Shown in pieces: positions 1 to 10,339 of a DNA stretch of 64,000 bases (position 1 is its first letter; the number at the start of each line of letters is the position of its first letter). The stretch comes from Chondrus crispus (taxonomy: Eukaryota; Rhodophyta; Florideophyceae; Gigartinales; Gigartinaceae). Location: NCBI RefSeq assembly GCF_000350225.1, contig NW_005179083.1:1-64000 (forward strand), given 5' to 3'. The notes under the pieces were generated by a model. The model made no database searches, had not been told where the DNA came from, and worked only from the letters and a program-made list of their open reading frames with translations. The translations under genes were made by a program, and so were the position numbers.

Positions 1-170
1 CCCCCCCCCCCGGCGGGGAAGGGCCGCTAGCTCCCCGCCCGCCGCGAGAGGGCCTGCTGCGCGGCGGGAGGGTTTCTGCGAGGGCCCGCGCGCAGATCTC
101 CTCGCCCTGGACACCCCTTCCCGCCGGCTTCCCGCGCAGCGGGAAGAGGTCTTGTGCACGCTGGTTGAGT
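1..170. other. GC-rich block at window start
   Basis: This stretch opens with a run of about eleven C residues and is very GC-rich compared with the AT-richer DNA that follows. No coding frame with recognisable features runs through it. It may be the edge of a GC-rich repeat that continues outside the window. Confidence 0.4.
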
Positions 171-474
171 GGGGTGCGGTGCATTTCCAATAATTTTTCA
201 ACCAATACATCCATGCCAAGTTTCAGGGTGCTCGGGTGCTGGCACGGCGAACTCTTCGTTAGGAACGGCCGTTCCTAACAAAGAGGGAGTGGGGCGCGGT
301 GCTTGTGCTCGTGTGTCATTGCCTGTCTCAGTTTCTCCGCACCCGCGTGAACAGGTGAATGGCCTTGTCAAACGGACGGCCTTCTGCCGAATCGCGCGTG
401 GGGCACGCCATGACATGACGCACTGTGTGCTCCGTCCTGACACTCCGCTTCCTCGTTTTGATTAAATGTATATA

Positions 475-530
475 AAATCAATCCTCTGAAATCAATCCTC
501 TGAAATCAATCCTCTGAAATCAATCCTCTG
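475..530. repeat. 14-bp tandem repeat, four copies
   Basis: Four perfect head-to-tail copies of AAATCAATCCTCTG start at 475, 489, 503 and 517 and end with a partial AAA. It is a simple minisatellite in non-coding DNA. Confidence 0.95.
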
Positions 531-565
531 AAACATGCATCATTGACAAGAAGGCAAGAATACGA

Positions 566-599
566 TACCCTAAGGGTACCGTTACCCTAAGGGTACCGT
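566..599. repeat. Two tandem copies of a palindromic 17-mer
   Basis: TACCCTAAGGGTACCGT occurs twice in a row (566-582, 583-599). Each copy carries an almost perfect inverted repeat around a CTAAG centre. Related motifs (a GTACC..GGGTAC core) recur at about 668, 2264, 19405 and 20437, the last two inside LTRs. Confidence 0.85.
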
Positions 600-2843
600 A
601 TTCATATCTTCCGTTTCTCACATCACGCCTCTTGTTTTGCGGCGGTCACCACTCAATAACATGTACAGTACCAAGGGTACAGTACTTTTTGGGCCCTTCT
701 CCTCATGTGCACAGTCCAATTCGGCCACAATTCGCAGTTTGCCAATTCAGGATCGCGCCCAACACTTTCACTCTACCCTTCAGGGGTAAACTTGTCTCAA
801 CCATAAATACAGGAGGCGCAGAAAGCGGTGTCCAGCAGCGACATGCATTGTAACGCTGCACTTGTACAACGCTACACTTGTACAACGCTGCGATGTGTAA
901 CTCCTCTCGATATTAAATCAATGGACGAATTCCCAGACTGGTGTCATGTGAACGAAATATTCCAGATATGCTGTTGATGTCAACAGCGTCTGACATCAGA
1001 CCAATATCAAAATCCCAGTCAGGTTTAAGACTCAAGAGAATACTGTACAGTTTGGGCGTCAACTCGGAGGATTGCAATACAAGATCGGTGTCAGGCTTCC
1101 GGAGAAATACCAGAAAAGTGTGAGTCTGAACCAAGATACCCAGTTGAGTGTCATAATCCACTCGACTTCCGGGTATGTGTCAAAAAGTAAAACATGCCTG
1201 GAATGGTTAAGACCAATGACGGCCATATGGGTAGGTGACGGGTTTGACAGCAATTGGTATTTTAACAAAGAGGCATGACAATAAGAATGGATTGCAGACA
1301 AGAATCTGACTAATTATTGGGATTATGGAAAACATGACATCATAACAGGATAAATATATCAATTTATCCTCACGTGTCGCCTTACCATAGTCATGGTACA
1401 GAACGAGTGGTGATAGGTAAGACAATGAGTATTGTCCCTTGCCCGTTGACATTCCTTCTACAGTACCCATTGACCCTTGAAGGGCACAACTGTGCTGAAC
1501 GTCCTGACAACGCGCCACGATTTTCCAATGCCTGTGAGCAACACATTCCCCGCTGCCTGATTTTTTCTCAAATCAAACCCGACAACAAACATCTTGTTAA
1601 AACATGTCCCACATTTCCCGCTTTTTCCCCCATTCTTCTCTCACAAATACCCCTTTGAAATGCCTTGTGTTATCGCCATGTTGCATGCACACCCTTTTTC
1701 CTTTGTGGGATGTCGAACACCTGAATCATCATCGTAAAAGAGGAAAGAGATAATGTTGCGTTTAGGGGGGCCATCAGGTGCAAAATCTCCCAAGAGGAAA
1801 CGACATCCACCATATCTCCACCTGCTTTTCAATATTCTCGGTTTCTGCGGTCCTCATCACAAGTCGTGGAGTACCGGAGCCCCGAAGAAACATCTCACGT
1901 CACTTTTTCGGCACACCTGCAAACCCTGGTCACGCCGACTCCTTATTCGAACACGTGCACTTCACACCCTCTGCCTCGTGGCTTCATCGTGTTCTGCCAA
2001 TCCTTTCCGACTCTGGAATCTTCTTCAATTCAATGCGTACAGTGGAACACATACTGTAATAGTGTAATCAGCCATACGCTAACGTACTCGTAGGGCACAT
2101 AGTATCGTATGCCCATTAGATACACTATCACTGTATGCTGATGAGGTTTAAGAGCTTTGGAAACTCGTCCGGACCCAGTTTCTGCTCACAATTGCTTCCG
2201 ATACAACTGCCATCTCTTGCTTTTTCACCACGGCAGCACTACACACATACTGTACGTATACAGCACAGTACCAAGGGTACTGTACACTAATAGCAAATAT
2301 GACACAAGTTACGTGCCCTATCTATTCCATGATGATGCCAGCCTTGCCCATTCCCTCCCAACGAGCACAACTACTTTCCCCTCCGCCAGGAGATCTTCCC
2401 CACTATCAGCCAATCCCTACCAATGCGCAGCCTACCTATGCCCACCTCTCATGTGAATCCCGTAGACGTGTGCCCATTTACATGGTAGATCCCGTTGCAC
2501 AATCAAAAACTTGGGAGCTCAATACAGTAATGGCAAGCGTCAAAGACCACTAAAACTGCGTTTTAAAGCAAACTGGCGCAACTCTCATGAGCCAAATCAA
2601 TGCCAAGCCGCCACTCTGCCACCTTGTTTTTCATTCACTGGTTCCACAAGCCCGATGATGAGTGCCAATCTAAAAGAGAACACTCGACGAAACGTTGCAC
2701 TTCGAAGCAGCATATCAAAAACATTTGACCTACAGCTCGAGGCAAAGATATGAAAAGGGAAACCTGTTTTTATTGAGATTCAAAGAGGTGTTCTTGAATT
2801 CTCCAGGCGGCACTGCACCACACCATCAGTTTTCACTATCCGT
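600..2843. other. Non-coding stretch, no gene recognised
   Basis: The reading frames here are short, overlap one another on both strands and have no recognisable composition or motif. The region contains several short palindromic TACAGTAC-like words but no element that I can delimit. Confidence 0.5.
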
Positions 2844-3551
2844 CTACAGGTCAAACACTTCGTATTCCTTGTCGGAGACCGGGAGAGGGTCATTATTAGA
2901 ATCCAAAGCAACGAGATCATCCGCCGTGCTAGATACCACGGAGAGGCGGCTATTGTCAGCAAGCGTGATACGCGCAGTCCTGACACGTGCCGTAGCTACA
3001 GTAGGGATGAGGTCCACACCGGTAGCCAGGAGTTCACCCGTGATTCGCACTCTGGACTCCACCACGTCCTCTAGGATCTTTCTAGCAAGAGTGCTCTTCT
3101 GGTCGTAGTTGACATCCAAAGAACGAGCAAATTCCATCGATTCCTTGGTCACACGCTTGTTGATGTTAGCGCCAAGCACGCCAAGGAAAGAGACACCAAG
3201 CCCACCAGAGTACGAACTCTTCCTACTCCTGTAAGATTGCCTTTCCTCCTCATTCAGAGACGATTCGAAGGTACTGTCACTGTTCTCGAGTCGTTCCGCG
3301 GAAATAGCATTCACTTCAACATTAAATCTAAGCCTTGCAGAGGCACCCCGGTTCACCGAGATACCGACGTCCGTGAGCCTTCCGTATCCAACCACCGAGT
3401 TGTTCAGCGCGAAGACAGGATCACCACCCTGACGGACTAGGGTGATCGGGATGAAACCTTCCTCAATGTCAATCACCTCAAGGGGGAACGGAGAACCAAA
3501 AACAGCCGTGAGCAACAGAGCACAGGAAGCGATGAACCTTAGGGGAGCCAT
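2844..3551 (-). CDS. Secreted protein of unknown function, family member A
   Basis: An uninterrupted 235-codon frame starts at the ATG at 3551 and ends with TAG at 2846-2844. Residues 1-19 are a classic signal peptide (basic start, then a hydrophobic core ending in AVFG), so the product should enter the secretory pathway. Residues 47-235 form a 189-residue domain that aligns almost without gaps to genes B (58763-59536) and C (61424-60261). Shared features are a GAS-A-L-F strand, an EE..Y pair, SGGL, GAN, an AR..L helix, a T.TGE..A(S/T)G...(I/V)P segment and a final VV.SS strand. Unlike B and C it has almost no linker between signal peptide and domain. There is one N-glycosylation sequon (NNS). 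The mature part lacks Cys. A TATA box lies 109 bp upstream of the ATG. I do not recognise the domain. It is probably extracellular, and its function is unknown. Confidence 0.85.
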   Translation of the reverse strand: MAPLRFIASCALLLTAVFGSPFPLEVIDIEEGFIPITLVRQGGDPVFALNNSVVGYGRLTDVGISVNRGASARLRFNVEVNAISAERLENSDSTFESSLNEEERQSYRSRKSSYSGGLGVSFLGVLGANINKRVTKESMEFARSLDVNYDQKSTLARKILEDVVESRVRITGELLATGVDLIPTVATARVRTARITLADNSRLSVVSSTADDLVALDSNNDPLPVSDKEYEVFDL

Positions 3552-3659
3552 TGCAGAGTAAGAAACTGTGGATTGATGAAGAAAGATAACAATTGGTCTC
3601 TGAAGTGATTCTGAGTTATGTGTGTGAGTCTGTTCACTACTCGAGCCGATTGATGCCGG

Positions 3660-3667
3660 CTTTTATA
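3660..3667 (-). promoter_or_regulatory. TATA box of gene A
   Basis: TATAAAAG is read on the minus strand about 109 bp before the ATG at 3551. With a start site roughly 30 bp downstream this leaves a 5' leader of about 75-80 nt. The leader has no upstream ATG that opens a long frame. Confidence 0.65.
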
Positions 3668-4266
3668 GTCTTCGGCCGTCCACAAATCCCTTCGCCCGCA
3701 AGCTATTTTTTCTTTCAACATCACATTAGCGCATTGACTTCATTAGTTTTGAATGTAATTCTATCTATGAGGGCTTCGCCAAACAACCGCTCCAGTGTGA
3801 ATACAAATAATCAGGCATGTGAGGATAAAATTGAGCTTATCTCCTCCAATTTGATGTGGTGTTGGCCATTGGCCAAATTAAGGGGCCCTAAACGGAGTCC
3901 TCTCAAAGTCCGCTAACTTGAATTGCAGAATCGCTCGTTCATCGTTATCGCCGACTAGATGAAAGACCAACCACGCGAAGGCGTGTACTGCACATAGTTC
4001 TGTCCTCTTTCGAGAACTTCTTTGATCTATCAGGATTCCTCCAGTCTTTCCAGAAGGTGGAAATAGAGAAGCATATCTTTCCTATATTATCTGTCAAATG
4101 TCCTCTTGTTGAGGACCATCACTGTCCAGCGATGATGATGCTGTTCAAGTAGGGCATATGCTAGAGGAATAAAAGCTATCAAAGCCATATCACGATTGAA
4201 GCGATCCATCTCACAGGTCGCGATGGCGAGTGTACTGCATAACTATGGTCGATACGCTGACAAACG
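3668..4266. other. Upstream region of gene A, no gene recognised
   Basis: This is non-coding DNA between the gene A promoter and the 182-bp triplicated repeat. No convincing frame or repeat is visible. Confidence 0.5.
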
Positions 4267-4812
4267 ATGTGCATGTACACCATGAAATGAAAGGGGAACA
4301 AATGTCTTCTAGAAAAGTACACTTCAGACTTCCCACTCGGTTTATAAAACATCGCTCTGGCCGACTCCAAATTTGTTTAAAAAAATCTGAGACAATAATG
4401 ACGCTGTTATCCAATCCCACATTGGCAGCGCGGATCTCTGCACATTAAATGTGCATGTACACCATGAAATGAAAGGGGAACAAATGTCTTCTAGAAAAGT
4501 ACACTTCAGACTTCCCACTCGGTTTATAAAACATCGCTCTGGCCGACTCCAAACTTGTTTAAAAAAATCTGAGACAATAATGACGCTGTTATCCAATCCC
4601 ACATTGGCAGCGCGGATCTCTGCACATTAAATGTGCATGTACACCATGAAATGAAAGGGGAACAAATGTCTTCTAGAAAAGTACACTTCAGACTTCCCAC
4701 TCGGTTTATAAAACATCGCTCTGGCCGACTCCAAACTTGTTTAAAAAAATCTGAGACAATAATGACGCTGTTATCCCATCCCACATTGGCAGCGCGGATC
4801 TCTGCACATTAA
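4267..4812. repeat. 182-bp unit in three tandem copies
   Basis: The units start at 4267, 4449 and 4631 (each at ATGTGCATGT) and end at about 4812. They are nearly identical: I see single-base differences such as AATTTG versus AACTTG, and CCAATCCC versus CCCATCCC in the last copy. Minus-strand frames of 69-86 codons recur with the 182-bp period, but 182 is not a multiple of three, so they cannot form one repeat protein. I treat it as a non-coding recent tandem duplication. Confidence 0.95.
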
Positions 4813-6390
4813 ATCCAAGTTTCACTCATTGAGCAAAGAGCAGATGCCGAAGAGAACATTTGAATGGCAGAGCTTAGGTCATGGTCTGCGAGTTTTCTGG
4901 AAATAGCATTGAATTTCCATGGATTCACTGGCACGATGCTTGCAGCGCCTTGAAGTTCTGACGATCTATCATTTTAGGACTGTGTGTGCAGTAGTTCGGG
5001 GTAGTTCGGGGTGGAACCGAAGGAAATTCTGGTTTTGACCAATGAGCCAAGTCGAGATTCTCCCGGCATCTATAGGTGGTAATGGTGGTGAGAACGTGCG
5101 CGTTGTGTGATCGGTAATATTCAAAAGTTGCGAACAACCGTAGACAGAATTAGGAACTCTTCGAAACGTCATCTAGATCAACATCATTCATCTCGCTGCC
5201 GGTGACAACGTCTGATATTCATGTTCGGGAGCTACGTGTCAATGTTACTGAATTCTTCAGGGAAGGCGTGTAATGATACCTTAAACGTCACGCTGTACGT
5301 TCCGCGTCCTCCTTTCGCAAATAATGCACACAAGGCAAAAGACTGTCCAGATAGATATGTGATTGGAACGCATAGAGGATCGCGACCACGGAGAGGATGT
5401 GGAGAGGGCGTCGCGTTACAAGACAATGCCAAGCCCATTAAACTCGCCCTACATATCGAGTACAGCCTTCATGATTTTCTGGTCTGTATGGAGGTGCTCC
5501 TCGCAGCTGCAGTACCGTAGAGGCAGTTTTCGGAAGAATCCTGATGTGGGACGCACGCGTGTTGGGCGTTAGGACATTCCTTTACACGAACAACTCGGAT
5601 ATCAGAAGCCACAGGGAGCAAGCGTCTATCGTGGCGCGTTTTTTAGTCAAAAAATTTGCTCTTTGCGCATACCGTATGCGCCAACTTGCAGTGGGTATGA
5701 CACAGGCTTAGGCTATGTCCTCCAATCCCCTGAACATTAGGCGTCCGTTTCTTCAGGATTGGGACTGGATCGAGATGTTGTCGTCTATTGTGCCATTTGG
5801 ACTCTCTACGAGTACGGTATGGAAAAGCGAAGGACCCATATTTCTACTTGATTTGATCTTTGGACCCTGCCGCGAGGGGCAGGTTTAAACGGGCCACGAG
5901 AGCCTCGAAGTACACGTGCCACTGTTCGTGACGAGCAAGGAAGCTTGCCTTCTCATGTTCTAGTTCATCCAGACTCAACCAATGTCGCCTTAAAAAGCAA
6001 CCTCTCTCCACACCATGTAGTACTGTAGGTACGAGTGGTAAAGGTTAATTGAATTAAAGAGTTTCGAAATTAACTCGTGTACGGAACTGTATACCCTTTC
6101 GGAATGAGATTTTCAAGTGATGGTATAGCACTGCAGTGACAAAGCAGCACTGCTGTGCTCTTCCTTTTTGTTACAATGGCTATTTTTGCGATGTAAAACT
6201 TTACACTCTCATAGAACGGATACTGTATCAAGTACAGTGCGCGAAGTTAGAATAAATACAGTCTTCAATAAGATGTGAACATGTGCTTTTATTGTAAGAC
6301 GTGCCGCACCGGCACGTGTCCGGCATGAACAGCGCCAATAAAAACGCCTGTAATGTCAGTTTGATGCGAAAAGTAAACAATGGCAATCAA
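4813..6390. other. Non-coding stretch, no gene recognised
   Basis: Only short overlapping frames occur. A frame of 99 codons at 5221-5520 has no recognisable feature and a different frame overlaps it. Nothing here supports a gene. Confidence 0.5.
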
Positions 6391-6394
6391 TTTA

Positions 6395-7635
6395 TAAAAA
6401 ACGTCGCGCAATAGCCATAAATACGCGAAATTCTATATGACACAAAACACCAAATAGCTTTTAATACTTCGTTGCACCGCCGCCAGCATCCATCACTGCA
6501 TGCATGCGACGGGGTAGGCTTTTGTAAAGCTTGAGTAAAAGGTCTGATGCTACTGCAGACCACGCCTCCTCTATAGCCACCTCCAAATCATCTACATTTT
6601 CATAATGCCTACCTCTGGCGTAGACAGTCCTAGCCATCATTCCCCACACATTCTCTATAATATTGACGTCGGGGGACTTCGGTGGCCATGGCAGCGTAGT
6701 GATAGAGTGGTTTGAGAGCCAATTCTTAGTGAAATTGGAGGTATGAATGAGAGCGTTGTCCTGGTGAAGGAATCAATTATGACCCTCACCAATCACCTCC
6801 GCTGCGAACAGTAGCAGTCCATCTCTTAAAACTTCGCAGTACTTCGTTGAATCCTGACGACCACCCAAAAAATTGAGAGGAGATACACCGTAGAGGCTGA
6901 TGGCACCCCATACCATTACAGAAACCCCTCCCATCTGTCTTTTAGAAAATATCCTCTCCTTCGTCCTCAAGTCGTGCCAGTAAGATGCAAGACCATCTGG
7001 TCCGTCTCCGTTAAAGTTTTTTTCATCACTGAAGATGACAGTGTTCCAAGATTCTTCTCCCTTACTTATATATTTGCGGCACCACTTAACCCTATTCTCT
7101 TTATGAATAGGGGTCATCTGTGGTGCCGTTATCATTTTCTAATACTTCAGATAGGGCACTGCACGAATGATTTTTTGAACGCGTCGGCTGCCGATAGGCA
7201 GATTCAGTTCAGCCTGAATCGTCCTGGCACTATCCTCCCCTTGTAGTGCCATCCGAACCATTGCCCTCTGCTGAGTCGGGGAAAGTTTTTGGTTGCCTTT
7301 CCACTTTTTGGGCGCTTTAGGTTTAAAGCCTTGTCTTACCACGCCTTGCACAGCGCCAAGGGAGCGATTCACCATCTCTGTTATCTTTCTGTATGAGATA
7401 CACTCCCTGTGAAGGGCGAGTATCTGGCCCCTTTCGACGTCTGTAATAGTCGGTCCTCGAGGCATTTTGAGCCTCGGTACAGTTGAAACTGGAGCTTGAA
7501 ATGTATAAAGGGGACGAAAACGGTGGGTTAATCTGTTTCATATGGTTGCTATAGCTTTTATCTTTCTACTTTGGCGCGTTGAAGTTACTGTACTATATGG
7601 AATTTCGCGTATCCACCAATTTCGCCCGGTTTTTT
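6395..7635 (-). mobile_element. Tc1/mariner transposon, dead copy
   Basis: A minus-strand transposase (7465-6461) is flanked by inverted ends. The left end, about 6395-6440, contains AAAAAACG..., ATACGCGAAATTCTATAT. The right end, about 7586-7635, read in reverse, contains AAAAAACC..., ATACGCGAAATTCCATAT. The arms match over roughly 45 bp with a few differences. I could not fix the exact outer ends or the TA target duplication. It lies in otherwise empty DNA. Confidence 0.75.
6461..7465 (-). pseudogene. Tc1/mariner transposase, DD34E, two in-frame stops
   Basis: One continuous minus-strand frame of about 335 codons, the usual length for a Tc1-type transposase, is broken only by TAG at 7141-7139 and TGA at 6775-6773. 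The N-terminal third is a paired helix-turn-helix DNA-binding region (an ERGQILALH start, then the ISYRKI recognition helix). The catalytic triad is visible: D in IFSDEKNF, D in HQDNALIH and E in NIIENVWG. There are 34 residues between the second D and the E, so this is DD34E. The enzyme would bind the terminal repeats and cut and paste the element. Because only two point changes break it, decay is recent, but the copy should not make full-length enzyme. Confidence 0.85.
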
Positions 7636-7639
7636 AAAG

Positions 7640-8736
7640 ATAACTTCGTAACTGTACTTCCAAGCATTTTATTATCTTCACTGATGGCTTTCTCATGTTC
7701 TGTCGGGGTGGTACGCAAGAACATTCCCGGGAAAGAGCGAAGAAATGGCGAAAATTGATGCTGTAGATGGGTGTGTTTATTACAGCTTCGTGCACTGTAA
7801 ACAAGTTTCATACTTGTACTGGGTACTGCGGGTCCGCGGTGTGAAGCGGTATGCTGGCGAGGATGGCGGTAGCTACGACCAGATGGCGAAGCTTGTGCAT
7901 TGTAGCAGGCGCTGCTTGACGGTGCCATACGCGCAGTTGCTACTGCTGCGCTCAAGCAAGAAAGAATTATGAGTACTGCAGTGTCAGTCGAGTGTTAAGA
8001 AAATAATGATAATAATGAAGCGTTTTCATATTACAAGTTAATAATACAAAATCAACCAGACAACAATTGTTGTAGGCAAAAGGAGAGCTTCTTCTCAACA
8101 AGCGCTTGGCCAGCCGATATCGTCATGTATCGCTGCAGGTGTTTACATACCAACCTATAACCGGGCTCTTCTGTTCCTGTTTACTCTGGCAAGTGATTTG
8201 TTGCTTGATAATGCCGTGCCATTTTCTTCGCTAGTGTCTCAGACGACAAGTGACTTGCCTCATATGAGGTCAGTGTGGTGACAATTCGCCACCCACAGGG
8301 AATGGCTCTCTGCTTAGTTTCGGCCTTTTTCGGCATCAGACAATTCATCTGAGTCCGTTCGCGGTATCAGAGAACTTCTCTGTTACCGTTTTAAGCAGCA
8401 GATACCGGTGGAGACTTTCTCGGTTCCCATTTTAAGCACTATTCGCTTCATCTCTCTGTAGAGACTCAGTCTGGAGTCAATTCTTTTAATGCAGTTGTCC
8501 CAGGCCATTGCATCTTGCAAAAAAACAGGATAACAATAACGAATACAGTAGCCCTTTTCAATTAACGAAAATCGCAACTAAATATGCGAATATTTAGGAA
8601 AGTGCGCGAAATCCTGTTTCAATTAGGAAGACCAGTTCCGACTAAAATGTATGCTATTTTCCAACTGTACGGAAAATGACTAATTTAGCAAGTCAGGGCG
8701 GGAAGGCGCCCACTAAATTTGAAGACTGTTTCTCTT
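7640..8736. other. Non-coding stretch, no gene recognised
   Basis: Short frames on both strands (for example 7593-7955 minus, 7745-7972 plus) overlap one another and show no domain. There is some similarity of wording to the Tc1 ends near 8580-8620 (GCGCGAAAT), too short to call an element. Confidence 0.45.
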
Positions 8737-8737
8737 A

Positions 8738-8825
8738 ACCTCCTTCCTCTTCGCCTCCTTCCCCTTCGCATCCTTCCTCTTCGTCTCCTACATCCCCCTC
8801 CGCTTCCTCCCTAACTTCCTTCTCT
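8738..8825. repeat. Pyrimidine-rich imperfect tandem repeat
   Basis: About four degenerate copies of a unit close to CTCCTTCCTCTTCG run through this stretch, giving a strand-biased C/T tract directly before the hairpin pair at 8937-9028. Confidence 0.7.
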
Positions 8826-8936
8826 CGTCTTCTTCCGTCTGCGCCTTCAAATACCCGCGCCATGACGGACGCTATCCCGCGCAACCCCCCAAACACGCAA
8901 TTCACAGCCTATTTCGGCCTCTCAGGTGTGCCACGC

Positions 8937-8981
8937 CGTCCTTCCCAACAGCCCCGATCATCGGGGCTGTTGGGAAGGACG
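8937..8981. repeat. Perfect 22-bp hairpin with one-base loop
   Basis: The arms 8937-8958 and 8960-8981 are perfect reverse complements around a single C at 8959. The apex reads GATCATC. This is far beyond chance for 45 bp, and no RNA gene or terminator type in this context explains it. It abuts the second hairpin at 8980-9028. Confidence 0.95.
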
Positions 8982-9028
8982 TTTCCTCGCGACTAGACGG
9001 GATCATCCCGTCTAGCCGCGAAGAGACG
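8980..9028. repeat. Second hairpin, same GATCATC apex
   Basis: The inner arms 8993-9003 and 9005-9015 pair perfectly around C9004. The stem extends outward to 8980 and 9028 with two mismatches and one G-T pair. It shares bases 8980-8981 with the first hairpin and has the same apex word, so the two may be related copies or paired sites. Confidence 0.9.
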
Positions 9029-9059
9029 CTCGCTCACGCCGCCCACCTGACGCAAACCC

Positions 9060-9394
9060 TATGTTTGCCTGCTCTGCTTCATCACAGCGCCCGCCTACGC
9101 CGCACGTCCGAGTTTCTCGAGCGCGAACTGAACCCGTCCAAGCACCGCTACTCCACCCACCTGTCGTCTGCCCCCAACATTTCGCCGGCGGCCATCAAGC
9201 AGGCATCGTTGCTACGGCCCGAATGGGCGGCCGTGTCGGACGCCGCGGCTCTCGCGACGGCGCGCCTGCAGGAGGCCCGCGTTCGCGGCGCTCCACATTG
9301 CTGCCGGACGCCGCGCGCCCTCTGCCGGCGCTCATGCCGGCGTACCGGGACCTGGCCGACCTGTGCACGGACCCCGTGGTCATGATTTCCACCA
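9060..9394 (+). pseudogene. Unrecognised coding fragment with a frameshift
   Basis: The plus strand is open in two frames whose composition looks protein-like in succession: an Ala/Leu/Arg-rich helix-like part (about 9065-9290), then a part reading PALMPAYRDLADLC (about 9320-9390) one frame away. This suggests a broken exon or element ORF with a frameshift near 9290. It stops where the Harbinger-like fragment begins. I do not recognise it, and it could be chance in GC-rich DNA. Confidence 0.3.
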
Positions 9395-9768
9395 ACGTTA
9401 AACGGCTTTCGTAACTCTGCATGAACGAGGGCGTGTAAACTGTCAAACTCTTCGCGAGACAAATAGGTCAATTTTGTAAAAAGAGAGAAATCGGCGTCTT
9501 CCTCGCGCACGAAGTTATACAAACGCGACGGATCTCTTCGCACATATTGCGCTTTTGTTCGGTCAACGCTGTGGCCCCGCCCAGGCCCAGGCTCGTCGTC
9601 ACTTGAGGAGGTACTGTGATGCAAAAAATCTCGAGCACCGGAAGCGAACTGTGTGGCAAGGTGGGAGGTATGCTGCACTTGTGCCTCAAACTGCGGGACC
9701 ATAGCAACAGCCGTTGAGAAGTCATCCTCTTCCGAACTCATGTTCGGATTGATGTGAGTTGTTGACAA
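9395..9768 (-). pseudogene. PIF/Harbinger-like transposase N-terminal fragment
   Basis: Minus-strand codons from the ATG at 9768 give an acidic Ser-rich leader, then a block reading RRDPSRLYNFV..., followed by TKLTYLSREEFDSLHALV. This pattern, a basic stretch followed by LSREEFD, resembles the region before the DDE domain in PIF/Harbinger transposases. The similarity is my reading of the pattern, not an alignment. At about 9395 the frame runs into unrelated Arg/Ala-rich sequence, so the catalytic domain is absent. It looks like a 3'-truncated relic. Confidence 0.4.
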
Positions 9769-10324
9769 CTATGACCTCTGAGACCGAAGCACGGCCTCCT
9801 AAATTAATACTCCTCACGCTGTACACGACGCTGCTTGCTTGTTTTCACTACAAACTTGATGCAAGAAATGGTCCAATTTGAGGGTCTTAAAAACAACATC
9901 ATTTTTCGTTAATTAAAAAGGGCTATTGAGAGTCTAAGAGTCTGATTGGTTATAAGCCCCTATTTTTAAACAGGATATTTGATTTGGAAGTTGTCAATAC
10001 AAAACATTTCAAGGGTGCTCGGACGATTGTTTTATCAAGCATTTCTTAAAACGACTGGAAAGGATGTGCCGTTCTCACTAAAATCCATTCTACAGCTTCG
10101 CAGCATGCAGTTACCGTGGCGAGGGTATCTTTCTTCTTCTCATCGAGCAAGCAGAGGTCCAAAAACATTAGTTGAGAAGTAGCCTAACATTGATCATTTG
10201 ACCCATACGTGAAGCGTTCCACTTTAAAAACTGAGTATGGTCATTTTGGTTACTGAGCCATTTCATATACGTAAATGCTTTATTCAATGACTATTGTTGC
10301 CAATGCTATATAATGTCGACGAAT
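9769..10324. other. AT-rich stretch, no gene recognised
   Basis: No frame longer than about 67 codons occurs and no repeat is visible. It separates the Harbinger-like relic from the 3' end of the LINE-like element. Confidence 0.5.
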
Positions 10325-10339
10325 ATCTAAGGACGAGTG

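Noticed and set aside
4211..4784. Repeated 69-86-codon minus frames
   Set aside because: They reflect the 182-bp triplication, whose period is not a multiple of three, so no repeat protein is possible.
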